Shown here: positions 22,643-34,090 of the stretch, piece after piece
How the letters are laid out: each line of letters begins with the position of its first letter
How positions within the stretch are numbered: the stretch's first letter is position 1
Assembly (NCBI GenBank): GCA_014526335.1
Contig: JACTAT010000037.1
Coordinates: forward strand, 2,251,777 to 2,315,776
Direction of reading: 5' to 3'
DNA: 64,000 nucleotides
Source: Chrysaora quinquecirrha
Taxonomy: Eukaryota; Cnidaria; Scyphozoa; Semaeostomeae; Pelagiidae
Position numbers and translations under genes: made by a program
Notes under the pieces: model-generated
What the model saw: the letters and a program-made list of their open reading frames with translations, nothing else
What the model was told of the DNA's origin: nothing
The model's database searches: none

Positions 22643-22803
22643 TATATAGCAGAATATCGAATTCTTTTTTTGCTTTCTGCCTGTTATTAATCTGGATTTG
22701 TATCAAACTTTCTTGCCATATTTTTACTATTTTTGCAGTAGTTTGCTATAATTGATATTTTTGATTTTTAAAAGTCATATAATTAATGTTTACTTAACGT
22801 AAC

Positions 22804-24306
22804 CATAGTCAATAGAAGTGAGGACTGGTCTGGAAGCCTATTGTCTTAACTCTTTGTCTCGATTTTAACGAGCCACGTGACCAAACTGAGGGGACGGGAA
22901 TTGTTTGTCTGTTTGCGTTATGTACTGTACTATCCTTGATTTCTCTGCGAAACTTGGCGTTTTTGATTTAAATATTATGCCCAGTCAACTTTGCTTTAGT
23001 TTATTCACTGTACATAAACTTAATACATGGTGGTTTAGATTGCTGGCTTTCGGGAAAGCGCACGGTGACTAGTATTGAGCAATTTCATTTCTCTCGAATA
23101 TACTGAAAATGTGAACATTTCAAATTTGTCTTTCCAAATTCACTGTTATTTTTCGTACAGAGAAATGCGGAAATAAATCTTGGTTTGGAAAAATTATAGA
23201 CCTAAGTAATTTATTCTTGATCGGAGAATTTCGCTAATATTTCCAGAAGGTTCTCGCATCGGCAGACGTCACTCTCTCGTTAAAGGATTTCTAGGGATTT
23301 CTATCGATTGCATATTTTCAGCCAGAAAACTTTTTCGTTCCTGCGTGCAGCCGAAAGAGTAGAGATTACAGAAGTGGGAAGATTCTGTGAGAAGAATCTG
23401 AGGCGTTTGAGTTCAGCCTCAAACTTTGAGCTCCAGCCAGGGGCCGTTGACTCCCTTGAATCGCGTACATCTTTTTGAAGAGTAAAATAAATTTCCCTCG
23501 CTTGAGACTGCAAGCAGGTAAAGTTTTCCTCGATGTGGGAGAAACAAACATGCGGAATTTCAGCCAGTAGTTTCTCCTTTTCTCTGTCAATTGAGAGCAA
23601 TAATTTCTTCCCCTTCTTCTCCCTAACTGTGTTTTCTTCCGATCAAGAGTCTTCGAATTCTATTATTTTTCGCAAGGAGGAAGCTCTGAAGATTTTTTAA
23701 TAAGTTTTGCTGAGTTTTTGAAGGGTGTGGTGATCGATTCGGGTAGAGGGCTTTCGAAAAGAGAAAAGCGGGCGAAAAATAGGAAGGAGAAACGATATGC
23801 GAACATTCAGAACTGAATGGTTTTTCCTCTAGAAAGTCTAATTTTAGTTTTTGGATGGCTTTGCTGCTTTTTTTATTGAAGTTATTAATTGTAGCTACAA
23901 GGAGCTTGTAAGACTGACTATTTCCCTGCTTAAAAAGAAATAGCGGAACTCTCCTAGCGGAAATTTTGCCCTGATTCTTATATCTTGGTATCGGGAGAGA
24001 CGTCTTTAGTACTGAAGAACGATCCCATTCAGGAGAAATTAGCTTATACCCGCAGCCGAGTTGAACTGCTTATCATACGTGATGTTGCACTTATCTTCAT
24101 CCAAGAATTTGAATGATAAACTGGACATTTCTCGTCGTTTCTGATGTTTCCTGGTGTTTTCTGCAGTCGATTCTCGAACGTTGTCCCCTCAGTTTGATCA
24201 CATGACCAAAATAATTTGCGCGTTCAAGTTGTGCGGCCGAATTCAATAGAACAAAAGAAATTATGAGAATAGGTTTCCAGACCAGTCCTCACTTCTATTG
24301 ACTATG
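22804..24306. mobile_element. 1.5-kb TIR element, 7-bp duplication ACGTAAC
   Basis: Inverted ends CATAGTCAATAGAAGTGAGG at 22804 and the complement ending at 24306. ACGTAAC flanks at 22797-22803 and 24307-24313. The TIR similarity includes a second block (CACGTGACCAAACTGAGGGG on the left and its counterpart near 24185-24210). It is non-autonomous; minus-strand frames near 23300-23600 look non-coding. It lies 138 bp from the RecQ/DUF6589 element, whose duplication is the similar ACGTCAC. Confidence 0.75.
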
Positions 24307-27186
24307 ACGTAACGTAAAAGTGACTTCTTACCCGTGTCAAGCTAATTCATTTCTAGAGAAATGTTTCTCTTCTATTATAAGCACTACTGTACTAAATTAC
24401 AATCCAATCATGTATACTAGAAATGGAAACAAATGGTACGTCACTTTAGACTTATTACACGAGTCCTAGTTATCGCTAACGGCTGACGACCGAACCGAAA
24501 ACCGCTCAAACTAGGACTCATCACTTTCCAGCATAAAAACTGGCCCCAAAACAGCCCTGCCTCGTTTTGAAAAAAAGCCCGAACTAAAATGTGGACCAAC
24601 GCAGAATAATGAAACAAAAACAAACAGACAAGCTAACGGCCGTTTTTCTGGTAAGCTTTGTTGTCGCCATCTTCCTTCTTTTTTAGGATGCTTGTTATCG
24701 CTGAACATTCCATTTCTGAATTTTCGAATTAATGGTAAGTACAGAACCTGTTTTTTTTAGAAAATTCCGTTAAGTAGTTTTTTTGCAAAGCTAACTTCTT
24801 TAGATTATCATTGAGTTTTCAAAACAAAACAGGACGAAACAAAGATTATGTAGCCTAAAAATTTTTAGGCCCTCAATGATGTATTCAGTCAAATCATGTG
24901 TGAATTGTTGTGAAACTTTGGTGTCAAAACGGAAGCGCAAGTTTTGCGCTTCAAGTGATTGTTCTGATGTATTATCCAAGATATATGGTTGTAATACACA
25001 AAATGTTATTCACTGGGCTGAGATGGACATCAGTGACAATGTATTTGTGAAACATGTTACCGAAAAATTGAGAGTCTTCAGAAGACCAGGCTCAAAGTAA
25101 CTAAACTTGAAAACGATCTTAAAAATGTTAAAGAGAAGAGGAATTTTTTTCAAGCCTATCTGAATAATGAAGTTGAGTCAACACCAGTATTTGAAAAACG
25201 GAACTGCTGCAAAAGGCCACTTGCATGCATAACAAACAAATCTCCTGTTGTAAGGAAAAAGTTGAAATTTGAGGATAGTGGAGAAAAGAAAAACATTGCA
25301 ATGAAACAGAGCACCCAGCAATTTTCTCCAGTTGTTCAGGTTATTTAATTATTTATTTATTTCCCTTCTTGAAAATTTTTAGATAAAATCTTCTTCATAA
25401 CAGGTAACAATTACCAGTGCTGTTAGACAATAGATCAGAAGATCAGAGGACCAAAGATATCTTTGAAAGGAAAAGACATAAAGAGTAATTTTTATATAAA
25501 TGAAAATGATGCTGGTAGCTGAACTGCAATTCACTTCTTAAAGAACTTTAATTAACGAGTTAGGCCTGCTTATATCTTTATGCTATGACTTTTCGTTCTT
25601 CTAACGTTTTTCATAGGGTACTGACAATATTAAAGAAATTGTATTTATGAGTAGAATTGTACATGTGTATTTTCATTTTTACAGTAAGTTCTTTTGAATT
25701 ATGATTGCTTTTCATGAAAGAATAATAATTTTTAGACCCTTTCTTTACTGTATATGTACACCATTTGAAAATGAAGGCTTGTTTTCAAAATTAAGAAAAT
25801 TTGTTAAATACAGAAAGTTTTATCCCAGATTCAGATAGAGCAGAGCACTTCAACTATAGTGCCATGGGAAACTTTCTTGCTTCTAGCCCTTACCATGGTG
25901 ATTTGATGGCCATTAAAAATTGAAAAATTCATAAAGGCTTGACTGTGAAAAGTCACTCCGGGTGATATTTTACATTGTCAGTCATATTTCGCAGACAAAT
26001 CAACAAATCCTTCTTAAGGAACTTGTTTGGTACCAATAAGAACTGAATATGGACTCAAAAGGCTTACACCAACATGGCAGGGGTGGGGGCTAATTCGAGG
26101 GGAGAGCTTATTTAGAAGGGGCAATTCGAGGATTTACATTATCAAGGTACAGTATCAAGGTTCCAAAAACTACCAACAAGTGTTTGTAAAAGATTACACC
26201 TTTTTTTCAATAAGCAACTGGACTTTGGTCCACCCCTCAAGAGTCGCTTAACATATCTAGTATTTAAACCCTCACAGAATGATTTAAATGCGCTTACATG
26301 TTTTGTGTTTTATCTTTTAAGATTCAGTACTCGGATAGGTCTAGAAAACTTGGAAAGGGAAAAATGAAAAAAGGCAGTTGTTGCACTTGGAAGACGCAGA
26401 TACAGCAGCACTTGCAAAAACCTGCTTAGTGAGCTGAAACTTAAGCAGGGATTTAATACACAACTTTAAAAGGCAGTTCTTTCAAAATACAAAACTTTGA
26501 CCCTGACCAGTTTCAAATCAAAGTTCTGAACCACTAATGTAAAAAGGCTCAATTAAATCAAGTTTCAGAGCTTGTTCAAAGAAATCCAGAAATAAGCTTC
26601 AGTCGTAGCAACAGTCCTTTCTATGATGGGAAAGATAAATAACAAAGGCAATCAGAAATTGATCACTTGTTGCATCATTGCTTTTTCAATGTTAATTAAC
26701 AATCAGAATCGTCAGTTGAATGTCATTTAACAACTAATGAGTATTCTCTTATACATTTTCAAAGTTCGAGTAAAGGTATATTTTTAATCCAAAAATTTAC
26801 TCTTTGCTCGCTGGTGATGGTGAAAAAAACAGGGGTGGGAAATTATAAGAAGTTGACTAATACATGGGTCATATCAACCAAAATCTAATAATCATGGGGA
26901 GGGAAAAATCTTAAATCATGTCAAAATGTACACAGGGGTCTATTGAAAAGGGGCCCTAAAGATAGTATTCTATTAAATTATTTGTAAAATCTCAATTTTC
27001 CATAACTGTGAAATTTGGATTCAAATTTTGGAGCACTTGCATTTCTCCTTGGTATGCTTCATGTACTACATTTGCATTAAACAAAATATAAATAACCTTT
27101 TAATTGTATTTATCTTTTGTACAAGTTCTACAAAAGAATACAGTATTTCTGTTTATCGTTATCACACAATGCAACATTGAACACAG

Positions 27187-30100
27187 TTACCAAAATCTGC
27201 GAGAACTTTTTTCCTCCACAAGATTGATTTTGAAATGCTTTATCATGATTTTATGCCTGCATTCTTCTGTGCTTGTCGCATACTTTCTCATTTCCTTGCT
27301 AGAGGCATGTTTGCCAATGCTGGCACTTTGGCAGATGATAAGTGAAAAGGCTTGGTTTAAAGCCCTTCCACCCCTACCACTTTGCTGAGAGAAAGATTCT
27401 AGACTTCGGGGAGCACCGAAATTGATTACGAATGCAACATCAGGGAAATCCAGCCCCATCTCAAAAGACGATGTTGCTATTACAAGTCGAATGGCAGAAT
27501 CGACTTTCTTAAATTCAGACAAAACATTACTCTTATTTAATTCATCAGTTGCGCGATGGAACATGGCAATCATGCGATTTTTGAAATTTACCTTTGAATT
27601 AATGAATTGTTTTTCCTCAAGCATTTGACTGAAATGATTGAAAACTAACGCAACAGTGCGAACATTTCTGCAATAAATGATGGCCTTCTTGGCATGAACC
27701 TGATTGACCTTGATATTATTAACAAACCAGTTCAAGGGAGACATGTCTCCGAGCTTGGATGATATAACTTCGTAATATATGTTATCTCGCTGCATGGGTA
27801 TATAAACGATACTTGCATTTTCCATTTGCAAATTTTTGCATATATCATCTTTGATGTGATTGGTAGCAGTGGCCGTTAATGCAAGATAGCGCACATCTTT
27901 AGGTAAGAAAGAGCGCATGTTTCCGAGTTTTCGATATGATGGTCTGAAGTCATCTCCCCTAAAATGAAGATTAAACTGATGTTCGTTTTTCCTTAAATGG
28001 CTGGTATAACCAATAATATGAAAGTTGGTAATACAAAAAGGAAAATTTTGGTAGAATTATGTCGCTCATTCTTTCCTCATGCAAATAGCTTTTCTATTTC
28101 TATATTGTCTTCCTTTTTCTCCCTTATCAACCTCCAGATGGCAGTCTCAAGAGAAAAACAACCTGGTTTTCAGATCAATTTTGACAACCTGAACTTACAA
28201 CGGCGTGCAAGACACAAAACACTGTCGAACAAGAACCCACGTTACGACCTTGTTCAGGGTCTAGCGGTAATGGACAGAGTAAATGTTGAAAATCTTGACG
28301 ACAACGAGAGACAAGTGACAATGGAATCAGCCAACCCACAGCTATGGATGCTAACAGAAAAAGAACAACAGAGCATCAAAACTACTCTAACGGAGCTCAT
28401 AAAGAGAATTATTTGTCAGCAAATGAAATATTTCAAAGAGAACTGCCAACATCTTATTTCAAAACATATTCCTCATCAGTACCAAGTGCAAATGAAGCTA
28501 AAATCGAACCTTGTAGGTTTCTCCAAATAAAATTACTTCTTTCCTAAAACTCTTTCCTCGTTAGAATAAACAAGAACGTAAAGAAACTATATTAGTATAA
28601 AATTAAATCATTCCCTTCTATTTCACATACTTTAGGTACCTCTTGGAATACTGAAGAAAAATGAAATGTTAATGGAAGATATGGCTAGTATTTTAGAGTA
28701 CTACCAACAATACTGTCCACAGGTAAATGGGGAAATAAAAAAATACTGTGTGGAGGTGATGGGCTGACAGCTAAACGAGGTATGGATGCAAAGCTGGCGA
28801 AGGCAGATGGATGCACACCTGAAAAGCGCCTGGAAGGTATCATCATAAAACGGAGGATTGGCATGAAGCAGCCCTATGTATGCAGGTAAAGATAATCCAA
28901 ACAAACCCTTTATTCTTGCTTTAATTGAATATAATCATCTTGTAAGAAACTTTTTGGAAACTTTTTAAGAAACCTGTTATAAATACAATACCCGGGGGGC
29001 ATTTGATCAAATTTTGTAAGTGAGCAAATCATGTCGCCCAAGCATAAAAAACATAACTGACCTTATACTAATTTTTCGAAAATGTATACCCGACCTTATA
29101 CCTATTTTGCATTCTTCAAACATAAAAATTGTGATAATGGAGACCGTTCCTTGACCAAAATTGTGGAAATCTACACCATTCCTTATACTGAAACACCCAA
29201 ATCATAAAAACTGTCACCCTTCCTTATACCAAATCGTGAAAATGGTGATAAGAGTTTTGAAATTTCCATGTTAATTATCTTCCAAAACACATGGAAGGAT
29301 CAAACTCGGCAGAAGTCGATGTGGTGTGAGGGGATCAATAAAAAATTATTAAGGATATTTTGAGAACATCGTTATCTGGTTATATTCTTTCAGGTCAATG
29401 GAAGTTTCAGAAAATGAATACAATGTTGATTTTTTTATCCTTAGATGGCATTTAATGAATTATTCTCGGCTAAATCATTAGCGGAAAAAGGAACACTTTA
29501 CCAGCTGAAAGAAAGATTTGATAGAAAGAATGTGAAATCAGAGGTCAAGCAGGATGTCCATGCATGCAGAGAATTTTTCAGATTTGTCACATATGGCTAT
29601 GTAGTGTTAGCAGCAATGGAAATATTAAATATCGAGAAAAAAGATGACACCCCAGCTGGAATGTCTAATGAGACAGAGGATGACAAGAAAATGCAATTGT
29701 TAAACCAGGTTGCATTAGATATATTAGAAAAATTTGCTCTACCAGATGGCTTTTTTCAAAAAGCTGAAAATCTTGTCAGCAGAAAATCAAAAAACAATGC
29801 ATCAACTGCAGAAAGAGTTCCCTGTGGATTTAAACAATGTCCAAAGACATTTGCCAAAAATGGAGCAGTACGAAAACGTCACAGAGAAAGTTGCATACAT
29901 AAGGATGTGGACAATGTTGTGTGTGAAACAGAACCAGATAACAATGAAAATGGATTGACAACAACTGAAGAAACCACTACTCATGATAAGAAGTTTGTGT
30001 ACAGTTGTCGCCTTTTGAGGGAAGGATTGCTAGACTTAGCACGTGTGGATGCTGCAGATGAGGGAGATGGTCAAAGAGCCTATGAACTCTGGAAACACGA

Positions 30101-33100
30101 TTTTGTCGTATTTCAGGCAACTGGACATACAGTGTATGCAGAATTAGCATTTCAGTTCATTGCCCAAGTTGAATTGCTTTTAAGTGAACGAAAAGCCGCT
30201 CAGCTACTTCACAATCGTACAGTTAATATACATGGCGGACAAGGAAGGAACATTCCAATAGACTATACAGTTGAATTGTTGAATGGAGAGGTGAAGCCCG
30301 ACTTAAAGCATAAGTATGGAAACCTAACAGATGAGACAATAAGTAGAGTTGGGAAGTCCTTAAAAGGTTGCAAGGAGATTGAACAAAATGTTGACAAACA
30401 GATTAATAACTTTACTGCAATTGGTCGCCATAAGGAGGGCCAGGTCCAAAACGCGGACCACGCGGACTTCACGGACTTCGCGGACTTAGCATTTCAAGTC
30501 CACGTGTCCACGTTTTAGTAATTAGGCCTATGAAATTACTTAAACGCGGACATGGATTTCGCGGACCTACGAAATTTCCTCAAAAAATTATAATCAACAA
30601 AAGTAAATTGGTTCTACAGTGCTTTGCGCTTCTTAGATCTATTTATCGAACATTGAAAGACTCGAGAAAACACGTAAAGAAAAGCTTAAGCAATGTATTC
30701 GACATGATAGTCACCACTTATCATGACAAGCCTTTGATATTTAGTTGGGCAACGTTTCGGGAGAGATCCGTCTCCCATCATCGGGCAATGAGAAATGTGG
30801 TTTCTTGCCTATTTATTGCAAATGTCGGATCGAAAGGTGTGAAATTAACCGGCTTAAGCAAGTTTAGGCTCGGGTTTAGGCCTAGATTCTAAGACTGTGA
30901 TATCTTTGTTTGTTTTTCGAAATTTTAGAATAAAATGTCGTTATGATGTCTAAACACGCACCTGGTTTCATGAAAAGTGCACCTATGCCCTTATTTCAAT
31001 ATTATATGAAATTATGAAATTACTAAAACGCGGACATTGATTTCGCGGACTTAAGAAATTTCCTCACATAATTATAACCAACGAAAAAAGGCCAAGAGAG
31101 CTCTGTTAACTGTTAATGTGTAGTCTCTGTTATAATTCTTAACAACTGACGTTAAATTAAAACTAAAGAATGTTTAATCTAATAGAATTGCAACCTTGTA
31201 TCCCTTTTTAAAGTCATATGCATTTGCATCTTTATTTTATTATGTTAAATATAAACTGATAGAAGGCATACTTATGCTTATAAAAACAGAATTCGTTCTA
31301 AGGAAAGGAAGCTTGTGAAAGTTTTGCACTTGATGGTTTTCTAGTTGAAAAATCAGTGAGCTTAATGTGGGTTAAATTATAACTGTTGCCATGCCGAAAG
31401 TCGCACTTAATGCATATACACTATCCTGTTTAAATCGACATTAAGAAAAAATTCAAGGTTAGACAATGATTTCTAATTGTTCTCTAATGAGTCCTTTATG
31501 ACTGTCCTTCAGGTTGATATCTGATGGAATTTCAATTAATTCTTTGCGGAAATACGGAAAACGATTCATTATACACTCTTTTTTTATACAATAGTATGTT
31601 GTTGTATAAAAAGTATTCTAAACTTGCCTAAGCTTTTCTTGACGTGTTTTCTCGAGTCTTTCAATGTTCGATAAAAATATCTAAGAAGCGCAAAGCACTG
31701 TAGAACCAATTTACTTTTGTTGATTATAATTTTTTTGAGGAAATTTCGTAGGTCCGCGAAATCCATGTCCGCGTTTTAGTAATTTCATAGGCCTAATTAC
31801 TAAAACGCGGACACGCGGACTTCCAATCGAAATATTGAAATAAGGGCATAGGTGCACTTTTCATGAAAACTTGTGCGTGTTTAGGCATCATAACGACATT
31901 TTATTCTAAAATTTCGATAAACAAACAAAGATATCACAGTCTCAGAATTTAGGCCTAAACCCAAGCCTAAACTTGCCAAAGCTTTTCTTGGCGTGTTTTC
32001 TCGAGTCTTTCAATGTTCGATAAATAGATCTAAGAAGCGCAAAGCACTGTAGAACCAATTTACTTTTGTTGATTATAATTTTTTTGAGAAAATTTCGTAG
32101 GTCCGCGAAATTCATGTCCGCGTTTTAGTAATTTCATAGGCCTGATTACTAAAACGCAGACACGCGGACTTGAAATGCTAAGTCCGCGAAGTCAGCAAAG
32201 TCCGTGTTGTCCGCGTTTTGGACCTGGCCCCATAAGGAGCAATATTTTGAAGCAGATGTCTCACCGATGGCCAAAGAGCTCAGCAAAGAAGACCTTTTCA
32301 AAAAAATAAATGGCAGAAGTCACAAAAACTACCAAAAAATAGCAGCTTCTCCAAAGATTAATTTGGAAAAACTAGATGAATGGCTGGAAAGAATGATCAA
32401 AAAAATGATAAAGCAACAGAAAATTAACACAATGATAAAAAAGATGTAAATTATCTTATCATAATTTCTTCTGGATATTTGCCAGCACCAGGCCTAGGTT
32501 CAAAACTATTTTTGTTACTTGTCTGAAGTGCATTTTGTCCATTTTGGCATATTAAATTCCAACAGGTGCATATCATATCAAATGTTAAACAAGTCAGATG
32601 CTTTTCGTTTTTGATACCACTGATCAAACTCAATGTGGTTAAAACTGAAATTGATTTACAAAGTATCTACATGCTGGAACTGGGAGAATGCCAGGCAAAT
32701 ATCCAAAAACTTGTTAAAATTAATTGAGCCTTACTTCATGTTCTTTTAATTCATTTTATTTTGGGCAAAGCTGCTACATATTAAATCTAAAATCAATTCT
32801 TTGCTTTATTTGATAGATTTTAAATGTTACATATTAGGCCTTTTATTAAGATTATTTTGCTCATTTGAGACCACTTTACCATATCTAATCAAATCGTTAA
32901 ATTAAGGCTAGATGTAGGCTACCTATTTAGTTTTATTTATCTCTAAAGGATAATTATTTTTATCTCTGGTGAATTAATATTTTAATAAATATTCTATACA
33001 TTTAATGTTGCAAGCGCTTTTGCGCTTTCTTATAAATCTAGATTCTAGTAATTCAACTCTAGTAGGAATAAGTTTTCAAATAAAATAAACAAATATAAGT

Positions 33101-33761
33101 CTCCCTTATCTAGAAAACTGAGTATTAGCTAGCTTATAAGCTAATGAACTTGCCAATATTGATTTTCAAGTTTCAGGTTCCTCAATTAATAGAATATTTG
33201 AATTATTTTGTTAGATGTACCTAACCTGGGTTGAACTTTTGTATGAGATTTGAAATACCCTAATAAGTACTCTATGATATGGTCTTACCAATGAGAAATG
33301 CAATGTGCTTCATCTATTACAATAACTTTAATTTTCGTTGAATAAGGGAAAGCCGAAAGAACACGTCTCCAGGTGGATTCAATTGCGGCTTCAGGCGTTA
33401 TAAAAAGAACATCTACAAGTCCAGCCATGACTTTTTGCTTAACTGATGGGTCTTGCTGTAGCTCACCAACAAATGCCGCATCGATGTTCAATTGTTTAAA
33501 GCGTTCCACTTGGTCAAGCATCAAACTTGTCAAAGGAGATATCACAACAACAGTTGCCAAAGTCCCAGTTTTCTTTGACAATAATGCGGATAAAAATGCG
33601 AAGCAGAATGTCTTTCCACAGCCCGTTGGAGCACAAACAAAAACATCTTCCCCACGCAGAACTTGCATGCAAACTTCCTTTTGAAATTCAAGAAGTTTGA
33701 CCCCAAACTTGTCTTCAATTCTACCTATTAAACTCTTGTCGTCGTTACCGAAGGTCGCCAT
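27187..33761 (-). CDS. RecQ-family superfamily-2 DNA helicase, two exons
   Basis: Exon 1 is 33761-33289 and exon 2 is 27958-27187, joined across a 5,330-bp intron (donor TG/GTAAGA, acceptor TTTTAG/GGG). The open frame runs back to TTG at 33767, but the ATG at 33761 gives MATFGNDDKS. The product is about 415 residues. Motifs in order: I APTGCGKT (about 44-51), II IDEAHCISHW at the end of exon 1 continuing across the junction into WGDDFRPSYR (a RecQ hallmark), III LALTATAT, IV KAIIYCRNV, V IATSSFEMGLDFPDV and VI QQSGRGGR. RQC and HRDC domains are absent, so it is a core helicase only. Its frame is intact, unlike its partner gene. The first in-frame codon after the exon-1 junction is a stop, so splicing is needed. 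It presumably unwinds DNA during transposition or replication of the element. Confidence 0.85.
28988..29240. repeat. Dispersed-repeat-like block with CCTTATAC motifs
   Basis: Starts ACCCGGGGGGCATTTGATCA and contains several ACCTTATAC/TCCTTATAC steps about 45-60 bp apart, each with a nearby CATAAAAA. It lies in an intron of the DUF6589-type gene and looks like a short interspersed or MITE-type repeat. Confidence 0.4.
30437..32230. mobile_element. 1.8-kb hAT-like element, 8-bp duplication CATAAGGA
   Basis: Inverted ends GGGCCAGGTCCAAAACGCGG at 30437 and the complement ending at 32230. CATAAGGA flanks at 30429-30436 and 32231-32238, and removal of the insert rejoins the last exon of the DUF6589-type gene. 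Arms are long (several hundred bp, to about 30900 and from about 31600). They carry tandem CGCGGACTT subterminal motifs, a typical transposase-binding arrangement. The right side has an internal duplication (31620-31790 against 31970-32140). No transposase is encoded. Confidence 0.85.
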
Positions 33762-34090
33762 TTTCAAAGAAGTCTAGGTCGTCTGGAGCTCTTCTCGTAG
33801 TTTGAAGATGGCGCCATTAGATTTCTGTGATCTGTGGTCCGTAAAATACACGACCCTTGCCTCTCTTTGGTAATATTGGAAATTAACCAATGATATTAAA
33901 GTAATTTGTCATGTGACGCAAATAGAGCGTTCTGATTGGTGCCGCAAAAAGTTGCGGCGATGGCCTAAATTGGGGCCAGTTTTTTAGCTGAAAAGTGATG
34001 AGTCCCTCTTTGAGCAAACAGCTGTTTGGTTGTTGTTGTTGTTGTTGCTGTTTGCAAAGGGAGGGACTCATGGAATAAGTCTAACGTCAC

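Larger units (their letters stand above)
24876..32449 (+). pseudogene. DUF6589-family gene (candidate transposase), multi-exon, decayed, split by an hAT-like element
   Basis: Recognised pieces in order: a Cys-rich N-terminus at 24876-25090 (CVNCCETLVSKRKRKFC), continuing in a shifted frame to about 25337 (SPVVRKKLKFED). The exon 28138-28511, after CCTCCAG, has INFDNLNLQRRARH. The exon 28636-28885 has VPLGILKKNE and, after a shift, CGGDGLTAKRG, and it ends at a GTAAAG donor with another shift before it. The exon from 29445 to 32449 contains KGTLYQLKERFDRKNV, a C2H2-like CGFKQCPKTF...H finger and the diagnostic LSERKAAQLLHNRTVNIHGG to RVGKSLKGC region. The last exon is interrupted at 30436. The Asp residues in FDNLNL and GGDGLT are candidate RNase-H-like catalytic positions (inference). 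The sequence at 25345-28130 is mostly unrecognisable apart from weak coding remnants near 26340-26640. Confidence 0.7.
24445..34083. mobile_element. 9.6-kb transposon carrying RecQ-type helicase and DUF6589-type gene
   Basis: Inverted ends: (T)TTAGACTTATTACACGAGTC from 24445 and its counterpart ending at 34083 (read inward, TTAGACTTATTCCATGAGTC). ACGTCAC flanks at 24438-24444 and 34084-34090. Each end carries a hairpin formed by GAGTCC...GGACTC, then CATCACTTT and CTGGCCCCAA, about 125 bp in all. Inside are a plus-strand DUF6589-family pseudogene and a minus-strand RecQ-family helicase gene with an intact frame. The duplication is 6 or 7 bp, depending on how the border T/A is counted. I know of no described superfamily with this gene pair, so the family is left unnamed. 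Confidence 0.65.

Noticed and set aside
23301..23600. Minus-strand frames inside the 1.5-kb TIR element
   Set aside because: Two overlapping short frames with no domain; the element looks non-autonomous.
26027..26251. 74-codon plus-strand frame
   Set aside because: It lies in a decayed intron/exon region of the DUF6589-type gene, with no similarity to that family and no protein features.
24445..34083. Assignment of the RecQ/DUF6589 element to the Dada superfamily because of a 6-7 bp duplication
   Set aside because: Dada elements target small RNA genes; this one is not in an RNA gene and no Dada-type transposase is recognised.
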